Source: Corallococcus carmarthensis
GTDB lineage: Bacteria; Myxococcota; Myxococcia; Myxococcales; Myxococcaceae
DNA length: 51,853 nucleotides
Direction: 5' to 3'
Assembly (NCBI RefSeq): GCF_003611695.1
Contig: NZ_RAWE01000054.1
Location: 1 to 51,853 of the forward strand
Made by a program: the position numbers and the translations under genes. The notes beneath the pieces were generated by a model, which did not search any database, was not told where the DNA came from, and was given only the letters and a program-made list of their open reading frames with translations. This document shows, one piece after another, positions 1-9,064 of this stretch. The number at the start of each line of letters is the position of its first letter. Within the stretch, counting starts at the first letter, position 1.

Positions 1-1
1 C

Positions 2-2608
2 TGCTGCCACCGCCACGCCCCCGCCGCCGCCGCCGGGTCCTCCGACCCGCATCCGTTCAGCCTCCCCGGCGCCACCGAGCACTACGCCGCGCCCCGCCCC
101 GTGCGCGCCGAGCACGTGCGCATCGAGCTGGACCTGGACTTCCCCCAGCGCGCCCTGGCCGGCACCTGCACCACCCGCGTGTCCGCCGTCCGCACCGTGT
201 CCACCGTCACCTTCGACGCCGTGGACCTGGACGTCACCGACGCGCGCGTCGACGGCCGCTCCGTCCCCTTCTCCAACTCCGGCGCCCACGTGCGCGTGGA
301 GCTGCCTCGCGCGCTGGACGCGGGACAGGCGTGCGACATCGCGCTCACCTACCGCGCCCGTCCCCGCCGCGGCCTCTACTTCTGGGGCCCCGACGCGGGC
401 TATCCCGACCGTCCGCTCCAGGCATGGACGCAGGGCCAGGACATCGACGCGCGCTGCTGGTTCCCCTGCCTGGACACGCCCGCGCAGAAGGCCACGTCGG
501 AGGTCATCGCCACCTTCCCGGCGAACATGACGTCGCTGTCCAACGGCGTGCTCGTCAGCGACGTCACGACAGGCGAGCGCCGCACCCAGCACCACCGCAT
601 GGCGCAGCCGCACGCGCCCTACCTGGTCACGCTGGTGGTGGGCGAATTCGACGAGGCCACCGACACCGCCGGCACCACGCCGCTGCGCTACCTGTTCCCC
701 AAGGGCCGCCGCGAGGACGCGCTCCGGTGCGTGGCGCGCACGCCGAAGATGATCGCCGCGTACGAGTCCCTCACCGGTGAACCCTTCCCGTGGAGCGGCT
801 ACGCGCAGGTCTTCGTCACGGAGTTCATCCTGGGCGGCATGGAGCACACCACCGCCACCACGCTGGTGGACACGGTGCTGCACGATGCGCGGGCGCACCT
901 GGACTACACCGCCGAACCGCTCATCTCCCACGAACTGGCGCACCAGTGGTTCGGCGACCTGCTCACCTGCCGCGACTGGCCCCACGGCTGGCTCAACGAA
1001 GGCTTCGCCACCTACTTCGAGGTGCTCTGGAAGGAGCGCGGGGACAACCAGGACGAGGCCGACCACCACCGGGCGCTCGACCTGGAGGCGTACCTGTCCG
1101 AGACGCGCGAGCGCTACGCGCGCCCCATCGTCGCCCGGAAGTTCCAGGCCCCCATGGACCTGTTCGACCGCCACCTCTACGAGAAGGGCGGGCTGGTGCT
1201 CCACGAGCTGCGCCGCCGCGTGGGGGATGACCTCTTCGTGCGCGCCCTGCGCCGCTACGTCGCGTCCCACCGCCACGGCGTCGTGGAGACGGTGGACCTG
1301 GCGCGCGCCTTCGAGGAGGCCACCGGCCACAACCTGGACCCCGTCTTCGACCAGTACGTCTTCTCCCCCGGCCACCCGGAGCTGAAGGTGGAGGTCCGCT
1401 ACGAGGCCGACGACGCGCGCCTGCGCATCACCGTGCGCCAGACGCAGCGCACGGACTCGGGCACGCCCGTCTTCCGGCTCCCGCTGGAGGTGGCCGTCAC
1501 GGTGAATGGCGAGGACACGCGCCACCGGTTGGACCTCACGGACGCGGAGCACCGCTTCCACCTGCCCTGCCCCGCCGCACCCTCGCAGGTGCGCGTGGAT
1601 CCGCGCCGCGACGTGCTGGGCACGCTGGACGTGGACAAGGCCGTGGGGCTGTGGCGCGAGGAGCTGGCCCACGCTCCGGAGGCCCGCGCGCGCACGGAGG
1701 CCGCGCACGCGCTGGGGAAGGACGGGGGACTGCGGTCGGTGGAATCGCTGGGCCGCGCGCTGAAGGACCCGGGCCTGTTCTGGGCCACCCGCGCCGCGAG
1801 CGCGAAGGCGCTGGGCCGCATCCGCACGCCGGAGGCCCGCGCGCTGCTGCTGGACGCGGTCACCACCGAGCACCCGCGCGTGCGCCGCGCCGTCGCCGCC
1901 GCGCTGGGCGAGTTCCGCCACGATGGCGAGGTGGCCGGACGGCTGCGCGCGCTGCTGGAAGCGGGAGACGCCAGCTACTTCGTGGAGGCGGAGGCCGCGC
2001 GGGGACTGGGCCGCGTGCGCGCTCCGGATGCACTGCCCCTGCTGGAGGCCGCCGCCGCGCGGCCGTCGTTCCAGGACGTCATCGGCGCGGGCGCGATGGA
2101 CGGGCTCGCGGAGACGCAGGACGCGGCCGCGTTCCCGGTGGCCGTGGCGCGCACGGCGTATGGCCAGCCCGGGTTCCTGCGCCGCGCGGCCGTGAGCGCC
2201 GTGGCGAAGCTGGCGGAGGTGGCGAACCGCAAGCGCGAGGCGGTGGACCTGTTCGCGCAGCTGCTGCGCGACCCGCAGTTCCGCGTGCAACTGGCGGTGT
2301 GCGACGCGGCCTCCACGCTGGGCGACCGGCGCCTGCTGCCCGCGCTGGAGGGCACGACCTTCAGCGACCCGCGAACGCGCCGCTATGCCCGCGAGGCCGT
2401 GCGAGCCCTGCGCGAAGGCGCACCCCAGGCCCGCGAGGTCGCGTCCCTGCGCGAAGAGTTGGACGCGCTCAAGCAGGAGACGCGCACCCTGCGCGAGAAG
2501 CTGGAGACCCTCACGCTGAATGCGCAGCCCGCCCCCACCGCGCGGAAGCCCTCGCGCAAGCCCGCGGCGAAGCGAGGCCGCACGCCTCCTGCCAAGCGCA
2601 AGCGCTGA
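2..2608 (+). CDS. M1-family zinc aminopeptidase with C-terminal HEAT repeats (5' end outside window)
   Basis: The frame is open to the left edge and reads plausible protein before the first GTG (101), so the true start lies outside and the gene is partial. The product resembles M1 aminopeptidases, which remove N-terminal residues from peptides. It has a GGMEH substrate-binding motif (the GxMEN equivalent) and an HELAHQW zinc motif, with the His at 929-931 and the third ligand Glu in the downstream NEGFATYFE segment. The catalytic part is followed by roughly 250 residues of Ala/Leu/Arg-rich helical repeats that look like HEAT/PBS-lyase repeats. A short coiled coil and a Lys/Arg/Pro-rich tail end the protein. 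No signal peptide can be judged because the start is missing. The gene converges on the hydrolase downstream. The M1 call is firm; a specific peptide substrate cannot be named. Confidence 0.9.
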   Translation, partial: CCHRHAPAAAAGSSDPHPFSLPGATEHYAAPRPVRAEHVRIELDLDFPQRALAGTCTTRVSAVRTVSTVTFDAVDLDVTDARVDGRSVPFSNSGAHVRVELPRALDAGQACDIALTYRARPRRGLYFWGPDAGYPDRPLQAWTQGQDIDARCWFPCLDTPAQKATSEVIATFPANMTSLSNGVLVSDVTTGERRTQHHRMAQPHAPYLVTLVVGEFDEATDTAGTTPLRYLFPKGRREDALRCVARTPKMIAAYESLTGEPFPWSGYAQVFVTEFILGGMEHTTATTLVDTVLHDARAHLDYTAEPLISHELAHQWFGDLLTCRDWPHGWLNEGFATYFEVLWKERGDNQDEADHHRALDLEAYLSETRERYARPIVARKFQAPMDLFDRHLYEKGGLVLHELRRRVGDDLFVRALRRYVASHRHGVVETVDLARAFEEATGHNLDPVFDQYVFSPGHPELKVEVRYEADDARLRITVRQTQRTDSGTPVFRLPLEVAVTVNGEDTRHRLDLTDAEHRFHLPCPAAPSQVRVDPRRDVLGTLDVDKAVGLWREELAHAPEARARTEAAHALGKDGGLRSVESLGRALKDPGLFWATRAASAKALGRIRTPEARALLLDAVTTEHPRVRRAVAAALGEFRHDGEVAGRLRALLEAGDASYFVEAEAARGLGRVRAPDALPLLEAAAARPSFQDVIGAGAMDGLAETQDAAAFPVAVARTAYGQPGFLRRAAVSAVAKLAEVANRKREAVDLFAQLLRDPQFRVQLAVCDAASTLGDRRLLPALEGTTFSDPRTRRYAREAVRALREGAPQAREVASLREELDALKQETRTLREKLETLTLNAQPAPTARKPSRKPAAKRGRTPPAKRKR

Positions 2609-2666
2609 TCCGCGCATCCAGGCCACGAAGCCCTCGGCGCGGTGGAGCAGGACCGTCGCACGGGGC

Positions 2667-3395
2667 TCAGTCGACAGGCCCTTGCAGCGACTGGCGCACG
2701 AACGCGCGCCAGTCCTCGAGCAACGCGGGCGACACGTCGTGGCCCAGGTCCGGGAAGGTCCGAACGTCGATGGGGACGCCCCGGCCCTTCAGCTCCGCGA
2801 CCCGCTCGCGCGTGCGCTGCACGGGGATGATGGCGTCCTGCTCTCCCTGGAGCACCCGCACCCGGAGCGACGCGGGCAGCTCCCGCGCCGGGTCTCCCAA
2901 CAGCCGCGTCCCCATGGGCACCGCCGCATCCACCAGCTCCGGGTGCCGGAGGGCCAGCATCCAGGCCAGGTCGCCGCCGTAGGAGAACCCCGTCACCACG
3001 ACGCGGCGAATCTCCGGATGCGCCGCCCGGACCTCGCGGATCAGCTCCGCGATCCGTGTGGCCATCCGCTCCACGTCCTCCGTCTTCCCCTCCCCTGTCT
3101 TCGCCTCGTGGTCCGCCTGGAACCAGGTGAAGCCGTCGCGGCGGGGCCTGGGCCCCTGGGGCAGCAGCGTGCGCACGGGGATGCCCAGCGACTGGACGTG
3201 CTCGTCCCAGAACGCGGGCGAGGAGCCGGAGAAGTGCAGGGCCACGAGCAGCGCCTCGGGCTGCGGAGCTCCCACCGCCTCGCTCTTGTAGACGAGCGGG
3301 CTCGGTACCTCCGGAGCCGTGCTCCGGGCGCTCGCACAGGCCATTCCCAGCAGCGATACGGCGAGCAGTACGGCCGCGGTTCGGGGTTCTCGCAT
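2667..3395 (-). CDS. alpha/beta hydrolase (phospholipase/carboxylesterase type), probable lipoprotein
   Basis: A 242-aa protein starting at the ATG at 3395, which has AGGAGG a few bases upstream; a longer frame to 3464 lacks this site and would bury the signal sequence. The N-terminus is a short hydrophobic export signal ending in LLGMAC, a slightly atypical lipobox, so surface or periplasmic anchoring is likely. The body matches the PF02230-like esterase fold: a GFSYGG nucleophile elbow, an Asp in GEQDAIIP and a His in DLGHDVS form the expected catalytic triad. The family hydrolyses carboxylic esters or lysophospholipids; the substrate here is unknown. It is transcribed away from the PAS kinase on its right, sharing the 3396-3613 intergenic region. 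Confidence 0.85.
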   Translation of the reverse strand: MREPRTAAVLLAVSLLGMACASARSTAPEVPSPLVYKSEAVGAPQPEALLVALHFSGSSPAFWDEHVQSLGIPVRTLLPQGPRPRRDGFTWFQADHEAKTGEGKTEDVERMATRIAELIREVRAAHPEIRRVVVTGFSYGGDLAWMLALRHPELVDAAVPMGTRLLGDPARELPASLRVRVLQGEQDAIIPVQRTRERVAELKGRGVPIDVRTFPDLGHDVSPALLEDWRAFVRQSLQGPVD

Positions 3396-3613
3396 GCCCC
3401 TCCTGTACCCGCCCGCCCGCTCGTCCTCCAGGGGTGCTGACAGCGTCTGGATTTCCGGTTTCACCGCGCCGTTCGTGCTCGCAGTGTGTACCTGTAGTCA
3501 AAGGGAACGCGCACGGGCGCCAAGACGCGCGCCCGTCAACGCCGGGGAGCCCCCATGTCCCGGCTGGGCCAGCTCACGCGGGAACGCGGGCCGGTCCCCA
3601 CCAGGAGCGAGGC

Positions 3614-5560
3614 ATGGCCGGAGGAGCCGCACGGGAGCTGGAAGCCATCTTGGACGCAGCGGTGGACCCATTCATCGCGTGCGGTCCCGATGAGCGCATC
3701 CTCCACGTCAACGCGGCGACAGAGCGGCTGCTGGGCTGGGACCGCGAGCAGCTCCTGGGCAGGCCCGTCACCGACCTCTTCCCGTCCCGCCTGCACCGCT
3801 TCCATGGCCTCAGCCTGCCGCGCTACCTGCTGTCGCGCCGGAAGAAGCTCGGCGGGCGGCCCACGCGCATCTTCGCCCGGCGGCGCGACGGCGTGGAGCT
3901 GCAGGTGGAGCTGACCGTGGGCGCCACCGGCACGCAAGGACATGAGCGCATCGTCCTCATGATGCGCCGGCTGCATGAGGTCATCGACTCCCTGGAGGAG
4001 CCGGTGGAGCACGTCCCTGGCGGCCCCGGCGCGGGCGCGAACCACGAGGAGACGGTGGACCGGCTCTACCGGCTGCTGGTGGAGAACGCCCCCCTGGGTA
4101 TCTTCCACTTCGACCGCGCACCCATCATCACCGCGTGCAACGAGCGCTTCTCAAGCCTCATCGGCACGTCGAAGCGCAACCTGGTGGGCCTGCAGCTCTT
4201 CACGCTGAGCGACGAGAACATCATTGCCTGCGTGCGCGAGGCACTGAATGGCCACAGCTGCGATTACGAAGGCGACTACCACGCCCTCACCACCGGCAAG
4301 GTGACGCCCGTGCGCATCCGCTTCGCCCCCTGCTATTCCGAGGACGGCAGCGTGGAGGGCGGCGTCGGCATCGTGGAGGACATCACCGACCGCCGCCGCG
4401 TGGAGGCCGAGCGCGAGGAGAACCTGGCCCAGATGGACCTGCTCTTCCGCGGCGCACCGGTGGGCATCGGCTTCCTGGACACGAACCTGCGCTACGTGCG
4501 CGTCAACGAAACGCTCGCGCGCATCAACGGCCTGCCGGCGGAGGCGCACCTGGGACGCACGCTGCCGGAGTTGCTCGGGGAGCCGGGCGCCATCGCGGAG
4601 CAGGGACCCCGGCACGTGCTGCGCACCGGCGAGCCCCTGGTCAACCAGGAGTCCACCTCCGACGAGGACCTGGGCGCCCCTGGCCCCCGCCGCTACTTCG
4701 CGGGCAGCTTCTATCCGGTGCGCACGCCCGACGGCCGCATCCTGGGCGTGGGCGTCCTCGTGGAGGACATCACCGAGCGCAAGCTCGCCGAAGAAGAGCG
4801 CGCGCACCTGTACCGCGAGGCCCAGGAGGCCATCCGCGTGCGCGATGACTTCCTCTCCATCGCGAGCCACGAATTGAAGACGCCGCTCACTCCTTTGAGC
4901 CTGCGTCTGGCCACGCTGGAGCGCCGCCTGGAGCGCGGCGAGAACCTGGACCCCAGCGTGCTGCGCCACGCGCGCCACCAGCTCACGCGCCTCACCGGCC
5001 TCATCAACGACCTGCTGGACGCATCCCGCATCGAAGCCGGCCGCCTGGCCCTGCACCCGGAATCCACCCGCTTCGACCTGCTGGTGGAGCAGACGCTCGC
5101 CGGCATGGAAGGCCAGAAGGGCAATCACACCTTCGACTTCGAACGCCCCCGGGAGCCCATCTCCGTCCACGGCGACACGTACCGGCTGGAGCAGGTCATC
5201 TCCAACCTGCTGGAGAACGCGCTCAAGTACAGCCCGGACGGCGGCAACATCCGCGTGCGGCTGTCGCTGAGCGACGACGTCGCGGTGCTGTCCGTGACGG
5301 ACCCGGGCATCGGCATCCCGGAGGACCAGCAGCAGCAGCTCTTCGACCGCTACTTCCGCGCGCGCAATGCCTCCACCCGTTCCTACGGAGGACTGGGCCT
5401 GGGCCTCTACATCAGCCGCGACATCGTGGAGCGCCATGGCGGCCGCATCTGGGTGGAGAGCGAGGCGGGCCGGGGGTCCACCTTCTACGTCGCGCTGCCG
5501 ACACTCTCCGCCGCGCGGCCTGCCCTCCCGCTCGCCTGGCCTGATCGGCACCTTCACTGA
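3614..5560 (+). CDS. Orphan sensor histidine kinase with three PAS domains
   Basis: A 648-aa protein. The ATG at 3614 is preceded by AGGAGCGAGGC; upstream in-frame codons read as non-coding. Three PAS-type modules occupy about residues 5-110, 130-250 and 265-385, each of the last two ending in a DIT(D/E)R motif. A HisKA domain follows (SHELKTP, phospho-acceptor His419). The HATPase part has an N box (NLLENALKYSP), G1 (DPGIGIPE) and G2 (GLGLGLYI). There are no transmembrane segments, so it is a cytoplasmic sensor whose PAS domains probably read a small ligand, redox state or partner protein. No response regulator is adjacent, so its partner is encoded elsewhere, as is common in myxobacteria. 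The kinase assignment is firm; the signal is unknown. Confidence 0.93.
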   Translation: MAGGAARELEAILDAAVDPFIACGPDERILHVNAATERLLGWDREQLLGRPVTDLFPSRLHRFHGLSLPRYLLSRRKKLGGRPTRIFARRRDGVELQVELTVGATGTQGHERIVLMMRRLHEVIDSLEEPVEHVPGGPGAGANHEETVDRLYRLLVENAPLGIFHFDRAPIITACNERFSSLIGTSKRNLVGLQLFTLSDENIIACVREALNGHSCDYEGDYHALTTGKVTPVRIRFAPCYSEDGSVEGGVGIVEDITDRRRVEAEREENLAQMDLLFRGAPVGIGFLDTNLRYVRVNETLARINGLPAEAHLGRTLPELLGEPGAIAEQGPRHVLRTGEPLVNQESTSDEDLGAPGPRRYFAGSFYPVRTPDGRILGVGVLVEDITERKLAEEERAHLYREAQEAIRVRDDFLSIASHELKTPLTPLSLRLATLERRLERGENLDPSVLRHARHQLTRLTGLINDLLDASRIEAGRLALHPESTRFDLLVEQTLAGMEGQKGNHTFDFERPREPISVHGDTYRLEQVISNLLENALKYSPDGGNIRVRLSLSDDVAVLSVTDPGIGIPEDQQQQLFDRYFRARNASTRSYGGLGLGLYISRDIVERHGGRIWVESEAGRGSTFYVALPTLSAARPALPLAWPDRHLH

Positions 5561-5630
5561 AGCGCCGGCCCCATTCCCGCTGAAAGAACTTCAGCCCTGC
5601 CTCTCCGCCCCCGACGGATGCCTCATCCAA

Positions 5631-5659
5631 AGGGCTGGAATCCCACGGTTTCCAGCCCT
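5631..5659. terminator. 10-bp perfect inverted repeat between kinase gene and small ORF
   Basis: AGGGCTGGAA (5631-5640) and TTCCAGCCCT (5650-5659) are perfect inverted copies around a 9-nt loop. The element lies 70 bases after the kinase stop and 47 bases before the 60-aa ORF start. No T-run follows, so it is either a terminator of the kinase transcript without a U-tract or a leader hairpin of the small gene. The hairpin is seen; its role is inferred. Confidence 0.45.
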
Positions 5660-5705
5660 GGCACGCCCCCTGCTCCAGGTGTGTGCACGGGAGGGTGAGA
5701 CACCC

Positions 5706-5888
5706 ATGGAAAACATGACGATGAAGAGCGAGTCCCCTGTCAGCCGCGACAACGAGGGTTGGCTTGTCCGGGTGAAGGTCGGTGGGCGCATCCAGGAGGT
5801 GCGCTGCACCTCGGAGAACCAGGCGCGCTACTTCGCGGCCGTGCTGTCCTTCAACACCGCGGTGCCCCCCTCGCGCATGCGCCACTGA
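5706..5888 (+). CDS. Small protein of unknown function (60 aa)
   Basis: A 60-aa ORF starting at the ATG at 5706, with a GGGAGGGTGAG purine-rich site 7-8 bases upstream. I do not recognise a family. The middle looks like a compact beta-rich fold: GWLVRVKVGGRIQEVRC, then a helix-like segment containing RYFAAVLSF. There is no signal peptide or membrane segment. The longer in-frame extension overlapping the kinase gene is rejected because of the good ribosome site at 5706. The ORF stands alone between the kinase and the convergent tspO gene, preceded by a strong hairpin at 5631-5659. Third-position GC is high, which supports real coding. It could be a small regulator or a myxobacterium-specific protein. 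Confidence 0.6.
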   Translation: MENMTMKSESPVSRDNEGWLVRVKVGGRIQEVRCTSENQARYFAAVLSFNTAVPPSRMRH

Positions 5889-5912
5889 CGCGCGAGGAGC
5901 AGGCGCCCGGCG

Positions 5913-6443
5913 TCAGGGATTGAGCCGGGCGATATCGGTCGACAGCACGTTGGCGAAGGACACCCAGCCCAGGTACGGCGCCATCAGCCACGGCGACTTG
6001 CGGTCCACGCGGCTGGCGGCGGCGGTGTACGCCGCGATGCTGCCCAGCAAGACCCAGTTCTCCACCGCCGCGGCCTTCAGCTGGCGCTTGCGGAAGAACA
6101 GGTGGGACCACGCGGCGTTGAGTCCCAATTGAACGAACCACAGGCACAGCGCGCGCGAACGCTGCGCGCCCGCCGGTGAGCCCCAGATGCGCCAGCCGGA
6201 GACAGCGATGAGCCCGTAGAGCGCCGTCCACACCGGCGCGAAGGCCTGCCGGGGCGGCTGGAACGACGGCTTCTTCAAGCGCTTGTACCAGCCCTGTTGG
6301 ACGGCCTCGCGGGTGCTGCGCGAGTTCAGGAAGACCGCGCCCGCGGTGAGCGCACCGAAGGCGCCCAGCGCCACCATCGATTCACGGTTGAGCGTGGGGT
6401 TGTGTTCCAGGCCCTCGGAGCCTCCGAGCTCGCTGAGCTGCAT
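5913..6443 (-). CDS. tspO: TspO/MBR-family tryptophan-rich sensory protein
   Basis: A 176-aa membrane protein. The ATG at 6443 is preferred because GGGAGG lies 6-7 bases before it; an in-frame ATG at 6461 is possible. Family signatures are clear: a WYxxLxKPxxxPP segment, FxPVWTxLY, and the C-terminal WVxFAxxL...IxxLN motif, with about five hydrophobic helices between. There are about 30 extra residues before the first helix. TspO proteins sit in the membrane, bind porphyrins and other tetrapyrroles, and in phototrophs modulate pigment gene expression; the role here is unknown. The gene is divergent from the cyclase operon and convergent with the 60-aa ORF. Confidence 0.92.
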   Translation of the reverse strand: MQLSELGGSEGLEHNPTLNRESMVALGAFGALTAGAVFLNSRSTREAVQQGWYKRLKKPSFQPPRQAFAPVWTALYGLIAVSGWRIWGSPAGAQRSRALCLWFVQLGLNAAWSHLFFRKRQLKAAAVENWVLLGSIAAYTAAASRVDRKSPWLMAPYLGWVSFANVLSTDIARLNP

Positions 6444-6709
6444 GCTGTTCCTCCCGGACATGAAGAAGCCGTGTGCGAAGCCACAAGCTGTGTCCTGGGG
6501 CAACGGCCGGCCACGCACGCTTGCCTGGCCGGCCGGGTTCCTGATGGCCCGTGCATCATCCGGGCTGCCATGCTGCGCGCGCCGGAACTCCTGCTTCGCG
6601 GGACTCTCCGGGTCCTCCTGGATGCAGGTCCCATTTCGTGAGCGTGCGTGCGTGCTGGCGGGCCACATCGCGGAGTAGCGTGCCGTCACCGACCTCGCGG
6701 GGAGGGGCC

Positions 6710-9037
6710 GTGGCGAGTGGGACGTGGAAGACCATCCAGGAGCGCTGGCGCCATCACGGGCTCCCGATGTTGGGGATCGCGTTGGTGGCGACGCTCATCG
6801 CGTGGGCTTGCGACCGGGCCCACCTCCTCAAGGACACGGAGCACCTCGCCTACGACAAGGCCCTGGTGGAGTTCACCGGCGGCCGGGCGGCGTCCGGGCA
6901 GGTGGTCGTGGTGGCCATCGACCAGAGCACCATCGATGCCATCAGCCAGGACACGCAGCTCCAGATCAACTTCGGCAACTGGCCGTACACACGCACGCTG
7001 TGGGCGCGCATCGCGCAGGAGCTGAAGGCCGCGGGCGCGAGGGCCGTGCTGTTCGACGCGGTGATGGACGAGCAGTCGTCCGACAAGTCCGCCGACCTGG
7101 GCTTCGCGCAGGCGCTGCGGGAGACGGGCCTCCCCTTCTACGTGGGCATGGCGAGCAGCGGCTCCGCGAAGCCCCTGGTCCGCGCGGACTTCCAGGCCCC
7201 CGTGCCATTGAGCACTCCCGAGGCCGCGCCTCACCCCGAGCCTCCGGGAGACACCTTCCCGGAGGAGTTCGAGGACGCTCCCGCCCCAGCCCCCCCCGTG
7301 CTGACGCCAGAAGCCCGGGCGCGCGCGCTCGCCTTCCCCGTGAGCCGGACGGATGGGGAGGCGCTGCCCAGCCTCCAGGGCACGTCACGGGATCCCCGCT
7401 ACCCGGTGCCCCCGACGCCCGCGCTGATTGGGGCGATGAGCGGGTTCGGGCTCGTGGACACGGAGGCGGACGGGGACGGCTCCATGCGGCGCACGAAGTT
7501 CGCGTACACGGACGGCATCAACACCTACGTGACGCTGCCGGTGCGCATGATGGCGGACCTGCTGGGCGCGAAGGAGGTCACGCTCTCCGGCCGCACGCTC
7601 CACCTGGGCGAGCACACGTGGCACGTGGACGACGACGGCGGCGCCGCGCTGGATTACGGAGGCCCGCTGGACACGCGCTTCCCACAGGTGACCCTCTTCG
7701 CCGTGCTGAACGACTGGATCCGCCGCAGCCAGGGCAAGTCCGTGGACCTGGACGCAGCCCTGTTCCAGGGGAAGGTGGTCATCATCGGCGGCACATCGGT
7801 GGGCCTCAACGACATCAAGGCCACGCCCTTCTCCTCCACGCAGCCCGGGCTGGTGAAGCAGGCCACGGTGGTGGACACGCTGCTGTCGGGCACGTTCATC
7901 ACCCGCGCGCCCGCGGGCGTGGACCTGGGCCTGACGTTCTTCGTGGCGCTGGTGTCCGCGGTGCTGCTGATGACGGCGCGCTGGACGCCGCTGGAGGTGG
8001 CCTGGCCGCCGGTGCTCATCCTGGGGCTGTTCGTGCTCACGGGCGTGCTCCTCAAGACGTCACACACGCACGTGCTCATGGCGATGCCGGCGCTGGCGGG
8101 CGTGGGCGCCAGCGTGGCCGCGCTGGCGTTCAACCACCTGGTGGCCAACCGCGAGACGCAGTTCATCCGGCAGGCGTTCAATCGCTTCATGGAGCCGAAG
8201 CGGGTGGAGCAGATGATCCGCTCGCGTCAGCTGCCGCGCCTGGATGGGGAGAACAAGGAGATCACCGCGTTCTTCAGCGACATCCGCGGCTTCTCCACCT
8301 TCAGCGAGCGCTTCAAGGAAGACCCGCGCCAGCTGGTGCGCATCCTCAACACGTACCTCACGACGGTGAGCGGGGCGCTGCTGCGCGAGGGCGGGTGCCT
8401 GGACAAGTACATTGGCGACGCGGTGGTGTGCCTCTTCGGCGCGCCCATGGCCCAGGAGGACCACGCCGTGCGCGCGTGCCGGGGGGCGCTCGCGGCGAAG
8501 GCGGCGGTGGAGGTGCTGCGCGTGGACTTCCGGCGCCAGGGGTTCCCGGACGTGTACACGCGCATCGGCGTGAACAGCGCGGTGAACTTCGTGGGCAACT
8601 TCGGCAGTGACCAGCTCTTCAGCTACACGGCCATTGGCGACGGCATGAACCTGGCCGCGCGCCTGGAGGGCGCGAACAAGGCCTACGGGTCGGTCATCAT
8701 GATTGGCCCGCGCACGTATGAGCTGGCGCGCGAGCACATCGAGGTGCGCGAGCTGGACCGGGTGCGGGTGGCGGGCAAGACGGAGGCCGTCACGGTGTAC
8801 GAGCTGCTCGCGCTCAAGGGCCAGCTGGACGCCTCCACGCGGCACACGGTGGCGCGCTACCACGAGGCCCTGGGGCTGTACCGCGAGGCGCGCTTCGCGG
8901 AGGCCGCGGCGGTGCTGGAGGCGGAGGCCGCCCGGTCGCCGGAGGACGGGCCCACGGGGAAGCTGTTGGAGCGCTGCCGCGAATATCTGGAGTCGCCACC
9001 GGCGAAATTCGATGGCGTCGCGAATCTGGAGAAGTGA
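6710..9037 (+). CDS. CHASE2-domain adenylate/guanylate cyclase (class III)
   Basis: A 775-aa membrane protein. The GTG at 6710 follows GGGGAGGGGCC and begins the first sensible sequence; upstream ATG-like starts lack support. Layout: a transmembrane helix near residues 17-35, an extracytoplasmic CHASE2 sensor domain to about residue 390 with a Pro/Glu-rich insert near residues 165-210, a cluster of three transmembrane helices (about 405-480), then a class III cyclase domain. The metal-binding aspartates are D524 (FSDIRG) and D570 (YIGDAV), and the transition-state pair lies in GMNLAARLEG. A short TPR-like helical tail follows. The protein should make cAMP or cGMP in response to an external signal. 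It leads an apparent operon with the SH3-like and M48 genes (27- and -1-base spacings). Confidence 0.92.
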   Translation: MASGTWKTIQERWRHHGLPMLGIALVATLIAWACDRAHLLKDTEHLAYDKALVEFTGGRAASGQVVVVAIDQSTIDAISQDTQLQINFGNWPYTRTLWARIAQELKAAGARAVLFDAVMDEQSSDKSADLGFAQALRETGLPFYVGMASSGSAKPLVRADFQAPVPLSTPEAAPHPEPPGDTFPEEFEDAPAPAPPVLTPEARARALAFPVSRTDGEALPSLQGTSRDPRYPVPPTPALIGAMSGFGLVDTEADGDGSMRRTKFAYTDGINTYVTLPVRMMADLLGAKEVTLSGRTLHLGEHTWHVDDDGGAALDYGGPLDTRFPQVTLFAVLNDWIRRSQGKSVDLDAALFQGKVVIIGGTSVGLNDIKATPFSSTQPGLVKQATVVDTLLSGTFITRAPAGVDLGLTFFVALVSAVLLMTARWTPLEVAWPPVLILGLFVLTGVLLKTSHTHVLMAMPALAGVGASVAALAFNHLVANRETQFIRQAFNRFMEPKRVEQMIRSRQLPRLDGENKEITAFFSDIRGFSTFSERFKEDPRQLVRILNTYLTTVSGALLREGGCLDKYIGDAVVCLFGAPMAQEDHAVRACRGALAAKAAVEVLRVDFRRQGFPDVYTRIGVNSAVNFVGNFGSDQLFSYTAIGDGMNLAARLEGANKAYGSVIMIGPRTYELAREHIEVRELDRVRVAGKTEAVTVYELLALKGQLDASTRHTVARYHEALGLYREARFAEAAAVLEAEAARSPEDGPTGKLLERCREYLESPPAKFDGVANLEK

Positions 9038-9064
9038 CGGCGTATCAGGGTGGGGAGCACGACG

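Noticed and set aside
101-103. GTG as true start of the M1 aminopeptidase
   Set aside because: The frame remains open to the window edge and upstream codons read like protein, so the start is probably outside the window.
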